Source: Agarilytica sp045430305
GTDB taxonomy: Bacteria > Pseudomonadota > Gammaproteobacteria > Pseudomonadales > Cellvibrionaceae
DNA length: 64,000 nt
Reading direction: 5' to 3'
NCBI GenBank assembly: GCA_045430305.1
Contig: JAILXW010000003.1
Location: 496,001-560,000, forward strand
The notes under the pieces were generated by a model that was given only the letters and a program-made list of their open reading frames with translations, made no database searches and was not told the origin of the DNA. The position numbers were made by a program, and so were the translations under genes. Positions 16,763-25,238 of the stretch are shown here, one piece after another. Every line of letters starts with the position of its first letter. The stretch's first letter is position 1.

Positions 16763-17869
16763 ATGAGTGCGAAACTGACCGTAGTAGGCAAAGATCAGGC
16801 AGCAGCTAACAAATCGTCTGCAGCGGGCCGCGTGACGCGGAGTGACGGCGCCTACCTACGTTACGTAGAAGATAAGCCGTTAGATATGGCGGCTGTCGGC
16901 GAGTTTTTGCAAGATAGTCAAAAAGCCAATCATTGGACTAATTTTGGCCCTGTGTCTCTGCAAGCAGAGGCCGCTATAGCTGAAGCGCTTAATTTGGATG
17001 AAGGTTTACGTGTTGTTATGTGTTCAAGTGGCACCGCTGCGTTGCACGGTATTATTGCGTTGCACGAAACTTTGGCTAAGCGCGATTTGCGCTGGGTGAG
17101 CTCTTCTTTCGGTTACTACAGTTCAGTTCAAGGGCCATTGCGTCACGCTGATATTGCTGATTGTGATGAGCAGGCGATGTTGGATTTGGATACTCTAGAC
17201 CCCACGAAGTACGATGGGCTTATCGTTACCAACACCTTTGGTCAGGCCGGTAATCTCGACAAGTACTATAGATTTGCCGCCACACATGGAAAAATCCTCT
17301 GTATTGATTCTGCACTTGCCTTTGGGTCCCATAAGCATGGCGCCAATGAATGTATCAGCTTTCACCACACCAAACCCTGGGGCTTTGGAGAAGGTGGTTG
17401 TGCGATTGTAGCGGCAGAACATGAACAGCTGCTGCGCAGTTTGATTTGTTTTGGTCACGAAGAAGGCGAAGAAATTAACCGCCGTGCCGACAACGGCAAA
17501 ATATCTGATATTGCAGCTGCATTTGCTTTAATGCGTTTGCAGCAAATGGATTCAAAAGCGGATGAGTATCGTGAGCAATATCGACGTATTGCCTCTCTTG
17601 GGCGCCAAGTGGGCTTTGCCATTTTGGCAGATGTAGATCAGCATCCCGGAATACCAGCAAATGTCCCTTTGTTGGCGCCGGTCGCATTGCAAGATTTTAA
17701 GCACAAAATTTTGCCGACGGGTCGTTATTATCACCCCTTAGCCAATACGCCAACAGCCAATGAGATTTATGAGCGCATCGTCAATGTTCCCTGTCATAGT
17801 GATTTGGCAAAATTATCAGATGCCGAAATCCGTAACGCGCTTAATGACATTATTCAACGCTGCTTTTAA
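16763..17869 (+). CDS. DegT/DnrJ/EryC1/StrS-like PLP aminotransferase (sugar aminotransferase)
   Basis: ATG 16763 is preferred because GGGAAGAAG lies just upstream; it gives 368 residues. Family features are the early substrate loop HWTNFGPVSLQAE, the PLP phosphate site VVMCSSGTAALHGI, the aspartate segment ILCIDSALAFGS, and the Schiff-base lysine in SFHHTKPWGFGEGG. In pathways like this, such enzymes put an amino group on a nucleotide 4-keto sugar. The HHTKPWG segment is less usual than the common HxTKxLGxxGDGG form, so the substrate may differ. It is the first gene of the plus-strand polysaccharide run. Confidence 0.82.
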   Translation: MSAKLTVVGKDQAAANKSSAAGRVTRSDGAYLRYVEDKPLDMAAVGEFLQDSQKANHWTNFGPVSLQAEAAIAEALNLDEGLRVVMCSSGTAALHGIIALHETLAKRDLRWVSSSFGYYSSVQGPLRHADIADCDEQAMLDLDTLDPTKYDGLIVTNTFGQAGNLDKYYRFAATHGKILCIDSALAFGSHKHGANECISFHHTKPWGFGEGGCAIVAAEHEQLLRSLICFGHEEGEEINRRADNGKISDIAAAFALMRLQQMDSKADEYREQYRRIASLGRQVGFAILADVDQHPGIPANVPLLAPVALQDFKHKILPTGRYYHPLANTPTANEIYERIVNVPCHSDLAKLSDAEIRNALNDIIQRCF

Positions 17870-17920
17870 TTAAAAACTCGCGTAGTATTCTTCTGATAAT
17901 ATTTCTGGGGAAACTGCGCG

Positions 17921-19366
17921 ATGTCCAATCGCAAGGAATGTTCTGTTAGCGATGATTGCACTGATCGTAGTCAAGGCAGTGAGCACAAAAAAAACGCTTC
18001 CAGAACAACACAAAAAAAAATAAAAGTACTTTTTGTTGCGTCGGACTGTAACCCTGAGTGGCATTCTTTGCCTGCTCTCATCGCAGAATATAGCCTTGAA
18101 CTTTCCCATCTTGTCGAGCTTACCTTAGTTACCCATATTCGCAATCAAGCACAAATAGAGCCTTGGTTACCAAGCAATATACAAGCGTATTACATTGATA
18201 CAGAAAAATTTTCTGCGCCCTTGTATCGTTTTATTCAAGCGGTGGTGCGTGACCCAAACAAAGCGATGACCTTGCAAGTTGCTTTAAGCGTGCCAGATGC
18301 GTTGATATTTGAGCATAGCGTGTGGCGTTCATTTAACAGCGCCTTAAAAAATAAACAGTACGATATCGTGCACCGCGCAAGCCCAATGTCACCTACGGTT
18401 CCTAGTTATTTAGCATCAAAGTGCCCGGTACCCTTTGTGGTTGGCCCGGTGCTCGGCGGCTTGCCATGGCCAAAAGAATTTAAAAGTGAAATGCGGCGTG
18501 AAGGTGAGTGGATGAACTACCTGCGCAAACTTCATCGTTTTATTCCTTTTTATAAATCGACTTACAAAAACGCATCAGCAATATTGGCGGGCTATAAGCA
18601 CACTGTTGATGATATTCCCTTAAAAAATCGCGACACTATTTTTGAGTTTTCAGAAGGTGCTATTCATCCGCAAGACTATCCAGAAAAAGTTTTTGACGAA
18701 CTGGGCGCCAAAGCGCCGTGTACGATTTTGTTTGTTGGTCGCATGGTGCCTTTTAAACAGCCAGAAATTTTAATTCGTTGTTTTGAAAAGAGTCTCATCT
18801 TGCAAAAGCACAAGTTAGTGATGGTCGGTGGTGGGCCGGAATATCCACGTTTAAAAGCTTTGACTGAAGAATTAAACTTAGGTCACTGTGTCGATTTAGC
18901 GGGTGCACTTCCGCACGCCGAGGTGCGAGAGCGCATGTACAAAGCATCAATTTTTGCGTTTCCATCCATACGTGAACAGGGTGGCGGTGTGATCACGATG
19001 GCATCCATGGCAAGCCTCCCTTCGGTGGTCGTTGATTACGGTGGGCCTTCCTTTCGAGTGCCGCCAGAATGTGGCGTGAGAGTCCCGATGAGTTCGGTCG
19101 AAGGCATTACTGAACGTTTCGTTCAAGCACTGGAAGGTTTGGTAGAAGCCCCTGCAAAGCGAGAAAAACTTGGTCGTGCCGCACGAGCATTCACTGAAAA
19201 ATATTACAGCTGGGAGTGGAAAGCCACAAAAACACTTGAGATCTACCAGTGGGTGCTAGGCTCAAAAAGCGAAAAACCCGATTATTGGGCAGACAGTGAA
19301 GTGCTAGAAGCAGGTACGGAAGAAGAGGAAGACATTTACACACGCGCTGCTCGTATTTCTTTCTAA
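17921..19366 (+). CDS. GT4-type glycosyltransferase with altered catalytic motif
   Basis: This 481-residue GT-B fold protein begins after GGGGA and 51 bases after the aminotransferase. The C-terminal half shows FVGRMVPFKQPEILIRCF, a nucleotide-site glycine run VMVGGGPEYPRLK, and LPHAEVRERM followed by ASIFAFPSIREQGGGVITM. In GT4 enzymes the E-x7-E motif binds the donor sugar and diphosphate. Here the first Glu (IREQ) is present, but the position of the second is Met. The central segment WPKEFKSEMRREGEW is basic and may touch the membrane. The first 30 residues are polar and poorly conserved, so translation might start later. Confidence 0.83.
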   Translation: MSNRKECSVSDDCTDRSQGSEHKKNASRTTQKKIKVLFVASDCNPEWHSLPALIAEYSLELSHLVELTLVTHIRNQAQIEPWLPSNIQAYYIDTEKFSAPLYRFIQAVVRDPNKAMTLQVALSVPDALIFEHSVWRSFNSALKNKQYDIVHRASPMSPTVPSYLASKCPVPFVVGPVLGGLPWPKEFKSEMRREGEWMNYLRKLHRFIPFYKSTYKNASAILAGYKHTVDDIPLKNRDTIFEFSEGAIHPQDYPEKVFDELGAKAPCTILFVGRMVPFKQPEILIRCFEKSLILQKHKLVMVGGGPEYPRLKALTEELNLGHCVDLAGALPHAEVRERMYKASIFAFPSIREQGGGVITMASMASLPSVVVDYGGPSFRVPPECGVRVPMSSVEGITERFVQALEGLVEAPAKREKLGRAARAFTEKYYSWEWKATKTLEIYQWVLGSKSEKPDYWADSEVLEAGTEEEEDIYTRAARISF

Positions 19367-19458
19367 CCGAGTGTGCTTATATAGCGCTTGAGCGTAAAGC
19401 ATCGAAAATTTTTACAGTCGATTCAAAAGAGTTTAAAAATACCGCCTGGGCAGCACGC

Positions 19459-19503
19459 TTTGCCCCGGCAAAACGGGCGCTTGCATAGTAATTCTGCTAT
19501 ATT
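19459..19503 (+). promoter_or_regulatory. possible internal promoter region for the rhamnose genes
   Basis: An extended -10 element (TGCTATATT, 19495-19503) lies 41 bases before the rmlA start, without a recognisable -35. Just upstream is an exact dyad TTTGCC-CC-GGCAAA at 19459-19472. Together they may allow rml expression separate from the upstream operon. The evidence is weak. Confidence 0.3.
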
Positions 19504-19543
19504 GCGGCCACATCGCAAATCCAAAAAAACGAAAGGGTGTGCA

Positions 19544-20422
19544 ATGAGAAAAGGCATCATTCTCGCAGGGGGTAGCGGCACTCGACTATACCCACTCACA
19601 ATGGTTGTAAGTAAACAGCTCATGCCTGTTTACGATAAGCCCATGATTTACTATCCGTTGGCAACACTTATGCAAGCGGGTATCCAAGAGATTCTCATTA
19701 TCAGCACGCCCGTCGAGCTGCCTCGCTTTGAGCAACTATTAGGTGATGGTAAAAAGTGGGGGATCTCACTCAGCTACGCCGAGCAGCCAAAACCTGAAGG
19801 GCTGGCACAAGCATTTATTATCGGAAAAGATTTTCTGGATGGTGAAGGTGCAGCTTTAGTACTTGGCGATAACCTCTTTTACGGTCATTACCTAGTGCAG
19901 TCTTTACAGCAAGCCAGCGAGCGTACCTCAGGCGGTACCGTGTTTGGGTACCATGTCGCGAACCCCCGTGCATATGGTGTAGTCGAATTTGACGAAAGCG
20001 GTAAAGCCATTTCAATAGAAGAAAAACCCGAACAACCTAAATCTAATTATGCAGTGCCGGGCATTTACTTTTTCGATAATAAAGTGGTGCAAATCGCCGA
20101 ACAGGTTGAGCCGTCACCTCGCGGTGAGCTAGAAATTACGGATGTGATTGAAGCCTATCTCAACGCGGGTGAGCTGAGTGTTGAGGTGATGGGGCGTGGT
20201 ACGGCTTGGCTCGATACAGGTACACACGATAGCTTGCTTGATGCGGCACAATTTATTGAAACGATAGAAAAACGACAGGGCTTGAAAGTGAACTGCCCAG
20301 AAGAGGTCGCGTTTCGGGCTGGATTTATAGACGCAGAGCAGTTGCGTCAACTCGCTGAACCCTTGCGTAAGTCAGGCTACGGTGAATACTTACTTAACTT
20401 GATTAATAGAAGAGTGTTTTAG
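19544..20422 (+). CDS. rmlA: glucose-1-phosphate thymidylyltransferase
   Basis: RmlA makes dTDP-glucose from dTTP and glucose-1-phosphate, the first step to dTDP-L-rhamnose. The nucleotide loop GGSGTRLYPLT, the family segment KQLMPVYDKPMIYYPL and the metal site LVLGDNLFYG are intact. The start at 19544 gives 292 residues, matching E. coli RfbA. An earlier in-frame start would add 52 residues that are not part of the family. Confidence 0.97.
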   Translation: MRKGIILAGGSGTRLYPLTMVVSKQLMPVYDKPMIYYPLATLMQAGIQEILIISTPVELPRFEQLLGDGKKWGISLSYAEQPKPEGLAQAFIIGKDFLDGEGAALVLGDNLFYGHYLVQSLQQASERTSGGTVFGYHVANPRAYGVVEFDESGKAISIEEKPEQPKSNYAVPGIYFFDNKVVQIAEQVEPSPRGELEITDVIEAYLNAGELSVEVMGRGTAWLDTGTHDSLLDAAQFIETIEKRQGLKVNCPEEVAFRAGFIDAEQLRQLAEPLRKSGYGEYLLNLINRRVF

Positions 20423-20970
20423 TGGAGTTTATCGATACCCCCCTAAACGATGTAAAAATTTTACAGCCCAAAGTTTTTGGCGATGATCGCGGTTTTTTTA
20501 TGGAAACCTTTCGGGCTAACGAATTTAACGATCGTTGTGCGCCGCGTGAATTTGTGCAAGAAAATCATAGTAAATCCAAACAAGGTATTTTGCGGGGTTT
20601 GCACTATCAACTTCAGCAGTCACAAGGCAAGTTAGTGCGGGTGGTGAGTGGTAGTGTTTTTGATGTGGCGGTCGATTTACGACAATCTTCTTCTACCTTT
20701 GGCAAATGGTTTGGTGTTGAACTCTCAGCCGAAAACAAAAAGCAGCTGTGGGTGCCAGAAGGTTTCGCTCATGGGTTTTATGTCATGAGTGAAAGTGCGG
20801 AATTCGTTTATCGCTGTACAGATTATTACGCACCGGAATATGAGCGCAGCTTAAAGTGGGATGATCCAACGCTAGCAATCACATGGCCATTAGTGAATGG
20901 TGAAGCACCGTTACTATCAGCGAAAGACGAAGTTGGTGATAGCTGGGAAGATGCTGAGCGGTTCGAATAA
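20422..20970 (+). CDS. rmlC: dTDP-4-dehydrorhamnose 3,5-epimerase
   Basis: RmlC epimerises C3 and C5 of dTDP-4-keto-6-deoxyglucose. The catalytic region SKSKQGILRGLHYQL holds the active-site histidine and the cupin body is complete (VAVDLRQSSSTFGKW, WVPEGFAHGFYV with the second histidine). Translation begins at GTG 20422, whose G is the last base of the rmlA stop (TAGTG), so the two are coupled. The 182-residue length is standard. Confidence 0.97.
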   Translation: MEFIDTPLNDVKILQPKVFGDDRGFFMETFRANEFNDRCAPREFVQENHSKSKQGILRGLHYQLQQSQGKLVRVVSGSVFDVAVDLRQSSSTFGKWFGVELSAENKKQLWVPEGFAHGFYVMSESAEFVYRCTDYYAPEYERSLKWDDPTLAITWPLVNGEAPLLSAKDEVGDSWEDAERFE

Positions 20971-21001
20971 ATGCACTTGAAAGCCCCGACTAGTTTTTTA
21001 T

Positions 21002-21889
21002 ATGCAAAATGATAAGAAAATAAAAGTACTTGTGACTGGGGCTGGCCAGCTCGCATGGGAACTAGCACGCACCGTTCCCGCTTATGTTGAGCTTGTAGCG
21101 CTCACCCGACGAGAGTTGGATATTAGCGACGCGGCACAGGTCGAAAAACAAATAGCAACACTTCAAGTGGATGCCGTCATCAACGCGGCGGCTTATACCG
21201 CTGTTGATAAAGCCGAAACAGAAAAAGAGCAGGCGATGGCCGTCAATGCAGAGGGCCCTCGCATTCTTGCTGAATGTTGTCGTCGGCACAACGCTCGTCT
21301 TATACATGTGTCGACCGATTTTGTATTCAATGGCAAGAACCATCGGCCTTATGACCCTGAGCACATAGTTGAACCGGTAGGTGTATATGGTGAAAGTAAA
21401 GCTGCTGGCGAGAAAGCCATTGCCACAACGATGGCATCTCGTTGGGCCATCATTCGTACCGCCTGGGTGTATTCAGCCACAGGAAACAACTTTGTAAAAA
21501 CCATGTTGCGGCTCATGGCAGACAAACCACAGCTTGGAATTGTTGGCGATCAAATCGGTACGCCTACGTGGGCGCATGGTTTAGCGCAGTGCTGTTGGCA
21601 AACCTTAGAAAAAGAGCTTGAAGGCGTATATCACTGGACGGATGCGGGGGTTGCCTCCTGGTATGATTTTGCTTGCGCAATACAAGAGCTGGCTCTCGAG
21701 CTTGGCTTACTTAAGAAAGCCATTCCAATAAAAAGTATTGCGACAGAAGATTACCCAACACCGGCTAAAAGACCGGCCTATAGCGTACTAGACAAGAAAA
21801 AAATTCTCGGTCAGCTTTCACTGCCTCATGAACATTGGCGAGCTCAATTAAAATTAATGCTGCAAGAACTTCAAGATCAGCAAGCTTAA
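21002..21889 (+). CDS. rmlD: dTDP-4-dehydrorhamnose reductase
   Basis: RmlD makes dTDP-L-rhamnose by NAD(P)H reduction of the 4-keto sugar. It is a short-chain-dehydrogenase-fold protein of 295 residues. The coenzyme loop is GAGQLAWEL, close to the GxxGQLG form of relatives. The family segment VINAAAYTAVDKAE, STDFVFNG and the YGESK catalytic pair follow. It lies 31 bases after rmlC. Confidence 0.96.
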   Translation: MQNDKKIKVLVTGAGQLAWELARTVPAYVELVALTRRELDISDAAQVEKQIATLQVDAVINAAAYTAVDKAETEKEQAMAVNAEGPRILAECCRRHNARLIHVSTDFVFNGKNHRPYDPEHIVEPVGVYGESKAAGEKAIATTMASRWAIIRTAWVYSATGNNFVKTMLRLMADKPQLGIVGDQIGTPTWAHGLAQCCWQTLEKELEGVYHWTDAGVASWYDFACAIQELALELGLLKKAIPIKSIATEDYPTPAKRPAYSVLDKKKILGQLSLPHEHWRAQLKLMLQELQDQQA

Positions 21890-21909
21890 AGACGTAGATT
21901 GGAAAGATT

Positions 21910-23016
21910 ATGGCAAAATCATTGTTAGTAACAGGAGCGGCCGGATTTATTGGGGCCAATTTTGTTCACTATTGGTTAGAAAAATACCCACAAGATACAG
22001 TGATCGCCTTAGATGCGCTCACCTACGCAGGTAACCGAGCGAACCTTGCACCGGTAGAAAACAATCAAAACTTTGAGTTTGTTCATGCCAATATTCTTGA
22101 GCAAGAAAAAGTAGAGGCTTTGCTACGTGAAAATAAGGTAGATACCTTAGTGCACTTCGCAGCAGAGTCCCATGTTGACCGTTCTATTCACGGGCCTGAT
22201 GCTTTCTTGGAAACCAACGTTACTGGCACACATAGCTTATTAAAAGCTGCGAAAAAAGTTTGGATAGATGAAGGCCTGTTACCAGAGAAACATCGTTTCC
22301 ATCATGTGTCTACCGATGAAGTGTACGGCACACTTGGCCCCAATGATCCTGCATTTAGCGAAACAACGCCCTACGCACCTAACTCGCCGTATTCTGCGAG
22401 CAAGGCTGCGTCAGATCATTTTGTGCGCGCATATTTGCATACTTATGGCTTACAAGTAAGCACTTCCAATTGCTCAAACAATTACGGCCCGTACCACTTT
22501 CCAGAAAAATTAATTCCTTTAGTCATCACCAATATCTTGTTTAATAAAGCGTTGCCGATTTACGGTGACGGCCAACAAATTCGTGATTGGCTTTATGTAG
22601 AAGACCATGCGCGTGGCATTGACCTAGTACTTGAAAAGGGTGAAGTAGGGGAGACCTATAACATTGGCGGCATCAATGAATGGGCTAATATTGATATTGT
22701 GAATCTTGTCTGCCAACTTATGGATCAACAGTTCAAGCAAAACCCTGCTTTGGCTACACAGTTTCCAGAAGCTTTAGCCGCGCAAAAAGAAGATTCAGCT
22801 TCTTTAATCACATATGTGAAAGATCGGCCTGGGCATGATCGTCGTTACGCGATCGACCCTAAAAAAGCCAACGCAGTACTCGGGTACGTACCGCAAGAGT
22901 CGTTTGAAACAGGCATACGTCACACGATTCAGTGGTACTTAGATAATCAGGAATGGTGGGCTGCTGTAATGGATGGTTCTTATCGCGACTGGGTAAACAA
23001 ACAATATCAATCTTAA
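21910..23016 (+). CDS. rmlB: dTDP-glucose 4,6-dehydratase
   Basis: RmlB turns dTDP-glucose into dTDP-4-keto-6-deoxyglucose with a bound NAD. Visible motifs are GAAGFIGANFV (NAD loop), HFAAESHVDRSI, VSTDEVYGTL with the catalytic Thr-Asp-Glu, and YSASKAASDHF with the Tyr and Lys. The 368-residue length is usual. The order A-C-D-B differs from the common B-D-A-C order of enterobacteria but still gives a full pathway. Confidence 0.97.
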   Translation: MAKSLLVTGAAGFIGANFVHYWLEKYPQDTVIALDALTYAGNRANLAPVENNQNFEFVHANILEQEKVEALLRENKVDTLVHFAAESHVDRSIHGPDAFLETNVTGTHSLLKAAKKVWIDEGLLPEKHRFHHVSTDEVYGTLGPNDPAFSETTPYAPNSPYSASKAASDHFVRAYLHTYGLQVSTSNCSNNYGPYHFPEKLIPLVITNILFNKALPIYGDGQQIRDWLYVEDHARGIDLVLEKGEVGETYNIGGINEWANIDIVNLVCQLMDQQFKQNPALATQFPEALAAQKEDSASLITYVKDRPGHDRRYAIDPKKANAVLGYVPQESFETGIRHTIQWYLDNQEWWAAVMDGSYRDWVNKQYQS

Positions 23017-23056
23017 ATATATATTTGTAAAAGCTAAGCATTTTGGGGACTCAGCT

Positions 23057-23674
23057 ATGAAAATAAATATGACGCACTTGTTATTACTTCTATCAATGGT
23101 GGTTTTCACCGGTTGTGGCAGTGTCGCCATCACTGATATGCCCGAACCTGCATCAGGTAGGGCGCTAAACGAATACAAGATTGGTGTTGGCGACCAGCTT
23201 CGTATCAACGTGTGGAAAAACGAAGAGCTTTCTTCTGAAGTGCCTGTTCGTCCCGACGGAAAAATTTCACTGCCTTTGGTTGGCGATATTAATGCACAAG
23301 GTCTCTCGGCGTTGCAATTGTCAGCCAATATTACTACGAGCTTGAAAGCTTTTATTCGAAGCCCGCAAGTAAATATCATCGTACTCGATGCCGGTAGTGT
23401 TGATTATTTACTTCGTGTTCGGGTGACAGGTGCGGTTAGTACGCCACGCTCGATACCCCATCGCGACGGCATGACGGTATTAGATTTAGTGCTTGAAGCG
23501 GGTGGCCCAACCGAATTCGCCTCTGCAAATCGAGCGAAGCTTTTCCGCAAAGTAAACGGTGAAGTAAAAACCTATCCTATTCGGCTTAATGATATTTTGA
23601 AAAAAGGACGATTGCAGACTAATTATACGCTGGCGCCCTCAGATATTGTTATTGTGCCAGAACGCTTACTGTAA
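23057..23674 (+). CDS. Wza-like polysaccharide export lipoprotein with SLBB domain
   Basis: A signal peptide ends in a lipobox (VVFTGCGS), so the mature protein is lipid-anchored in the outer membrane. The polysaccharide-export domain follows (YKIGVGDQLRINVWKNEELS ... VRPDGKISLPLVGDINAQGLS) and then an SLBB-type repeat (RVTGAVSTPRSIPHRDGMTVLDLVLEAGG). At 205 residues it is much shorter than E. coli Wza, and it belongs to the compact type found in exosortase-linked exopolysaccharide clusters. Its neighbours are a chain-length protein and a beta-barrel, which fits an envelope-spanning export route. Confidence 0.92.
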   Translation: MKINMTHLLLLLSMVVFTGCGSVAITDMPEPASGRALNEYKIGVGDQLRINVWKNEELSSEVPVRPDGKISLPLVGDINAQGLSALQLSANITTSLKAFIRSPQVNIIVLDAGSVDYLLRVRVTGAVSTPRSIPHRDGMTVLDLVLEAGGPTEFASANRAKLFRKVNGEVKTYPIRLNDILKKGRLQTNYTLAPSDIVIVPERLL

Positions 23675-23731
23675 CCTTTGTAAGCCTTTGGATAACAACT
23701 TCATCGTGATCACTTACTAAGAAGTTTATTC

Positions 23732-25231
23732 GTGGATAGTCAAAATATCGTTCGACAATTTTTGCGCGCTGTACTGCACGAGCTATTTCGCTCAAAAACG
23801 ACGTACAACCTTCTCGGGTCAATAATTCTTCTGGGGGTGGTCGCGTTTGGGTATGTCTGGCAAGAGCAATATGAATCTAGAGCCAGCGTTGCTCTGGCGC
23901 AAGGCAGTAGTGCAAGCGGTAGTAACGTACGCCTCAATCAGCTTCAAAATGTTTTTGATACCCACGTTTTTCAGCAGGAAGTCGTGGAGCTGTTAAGAGC
24001 CACTGTTTTTAAAGGCCGTGTTCAAGGCCCGAATAAAGAAAGTCTCGCGCACGACATCAATACGCTATGGTTTGAAAAAAATGTTTCGTTAAGTATCTTG
24101 CCGCGCGGAATTGCAGAAATAAAATTTCGCGCGGCGACACCTAGCAATGCCCAGAACGCCTTAAACATCACGCTCAATTCTTTGTTAGAAAATTTTCAAT
24201 CAAGTGAAGATGTTGCTTCATTGCATCAGCTGGGTGATCAGTTACGCCAGCAAGAAGTAGAATTAAAAAATATTATTCGGCAGAACGAAGAACTGCTCCG
24301 CATTGCGGGTGGGCTCGCGAACGATACATTTGGCTCTGCCAGTTCGAGAGCCAACGCTCTACGCGAGGCCCTGCAAGATGTAGAAATATCACTAAGCGCT
24401 GTAGATGCATCCGTCGAAGGTATAGAGCGGCGCCTACAAGAAGAAGAAACTCTTCTAGATTACACACAGAAGCGTGAGCAACTGCATACGCAGAAGCAAA
24501 AAAACAGCGACGCTTTAAGCGAGGCGCTAGAGCTTTACTCCTCGGCTTCACCGGATGTTATATCGCTACAGCAAACACTTGATAATATCGCCTTAGAGTT
24601 AGCACAGCTTGAGACCGAAAAACCTGTAAATGCCGGAAAATTAGCGGCTAGTGATGCCTTTTATGAAAAGTTACGGCAGAAGCTCACTCTGCAAGAATTA
24701 GAAAAAGAATCACTTGAAAGTAAAAGAATGTCATTGCAGCGTTTGTTGGCAAGTGAAAATAAAAAAGCACTTCAGGATCAAGACCAAATAAATGAAGTGC
24801 AAAAAATTAATGAACGTATTCTTTCATCGAAATCCAAGTTAGATATTGTGCTGCGAGAAATTGCACAATTGAATTTGAAGTTGCGAGAAGAAAAGGAAAG
24901 GGGCGGCCGCTTTGTAGTCTTAGATACTGCAAGCTTACCAGGCGCATATACAGGCTTGGGGTTTGTAGAGTTTTTGCTTTTGGGGCCGCTACTCGCGTTT
25001 GGGCTTCCTTTTTTGGTGGCGTCCGTTATCGTATTAACAGACTCTAGCATTCGAACAGCGCGCGGGCTCGAGCGTGTTCATGGTGAGGTGGCTGTGCTTG
25101 CCGTCATACCTCATTACAATTCGCCTAAAACTTTGCGGCTATTCCGTAAAGCCATTATTGGTCTTGTCGCGTGGATAGCATTTGTATTTATGGTCTACAT
25201 CACTGTCGGCGTGATTGGTCTAAAGGGGTAA
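23732..25231 (+). CDS. Wzz/GumC-like polysaccharide chain-length determinant
   Basis: The start is GTG 23732. The protein has an N-terminal span (about residues 27-47), a long periplasmic part dominated by coiled coil (about 145-385), and C-terminal spans near 410-430 and 470-490. This is the layout of polysaccharide co-polymerases that set chain length with the Wza-type channel. No kinase domain is fused. It resembles the chain-length proteins of PEP-CTERM-linked clusters. A second, unrelated-looking copy occurs at 47201, beside a CpsD-like ATPase. Confidence 0.88.
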   Translation: MDSQNIVRQFLRAVLHELFRSKTTYNLLGSIILLGVVAFGYVWQEQYESRASVALAQGSSASGSNVRLNQLQNVFDTHVFQQEVVELLRATVFKGRVQGPNKESLAHDINTLWFEKNVSLSILPRGIAEIKFRAATPSNAQNALNITLNSLLENFQSSEDVASLHQLGDQLRQQEVELKNIIRQNEELLRIAGGLANDTFGSASSRANALREALQDVEISLSAVDASVEGIERRLQEEETLLDYTQKREQLHTQKQKNSDALSEALELYSSASPDVISLQQTLDNIALELAQLETEKPVNAGKLAASDAFYEKLRQKLTLQELEKESLESKRMSLQRLLASENKKALQDQDQINEVQKINERILSSKSKLDIVLREIAQLNLKLREEKERGGRFVVLDTASLPGAYTGLGFVEFLLLGPLLAFGLPFLVASVIVLTDSSIRTARGLERVHGEVAVLAVIPHYNSPKTLRLFRKAIIGLVAWIAFVFMVYITVGVIGLKG

Positions 25232-25238
25232 AAGAAAC

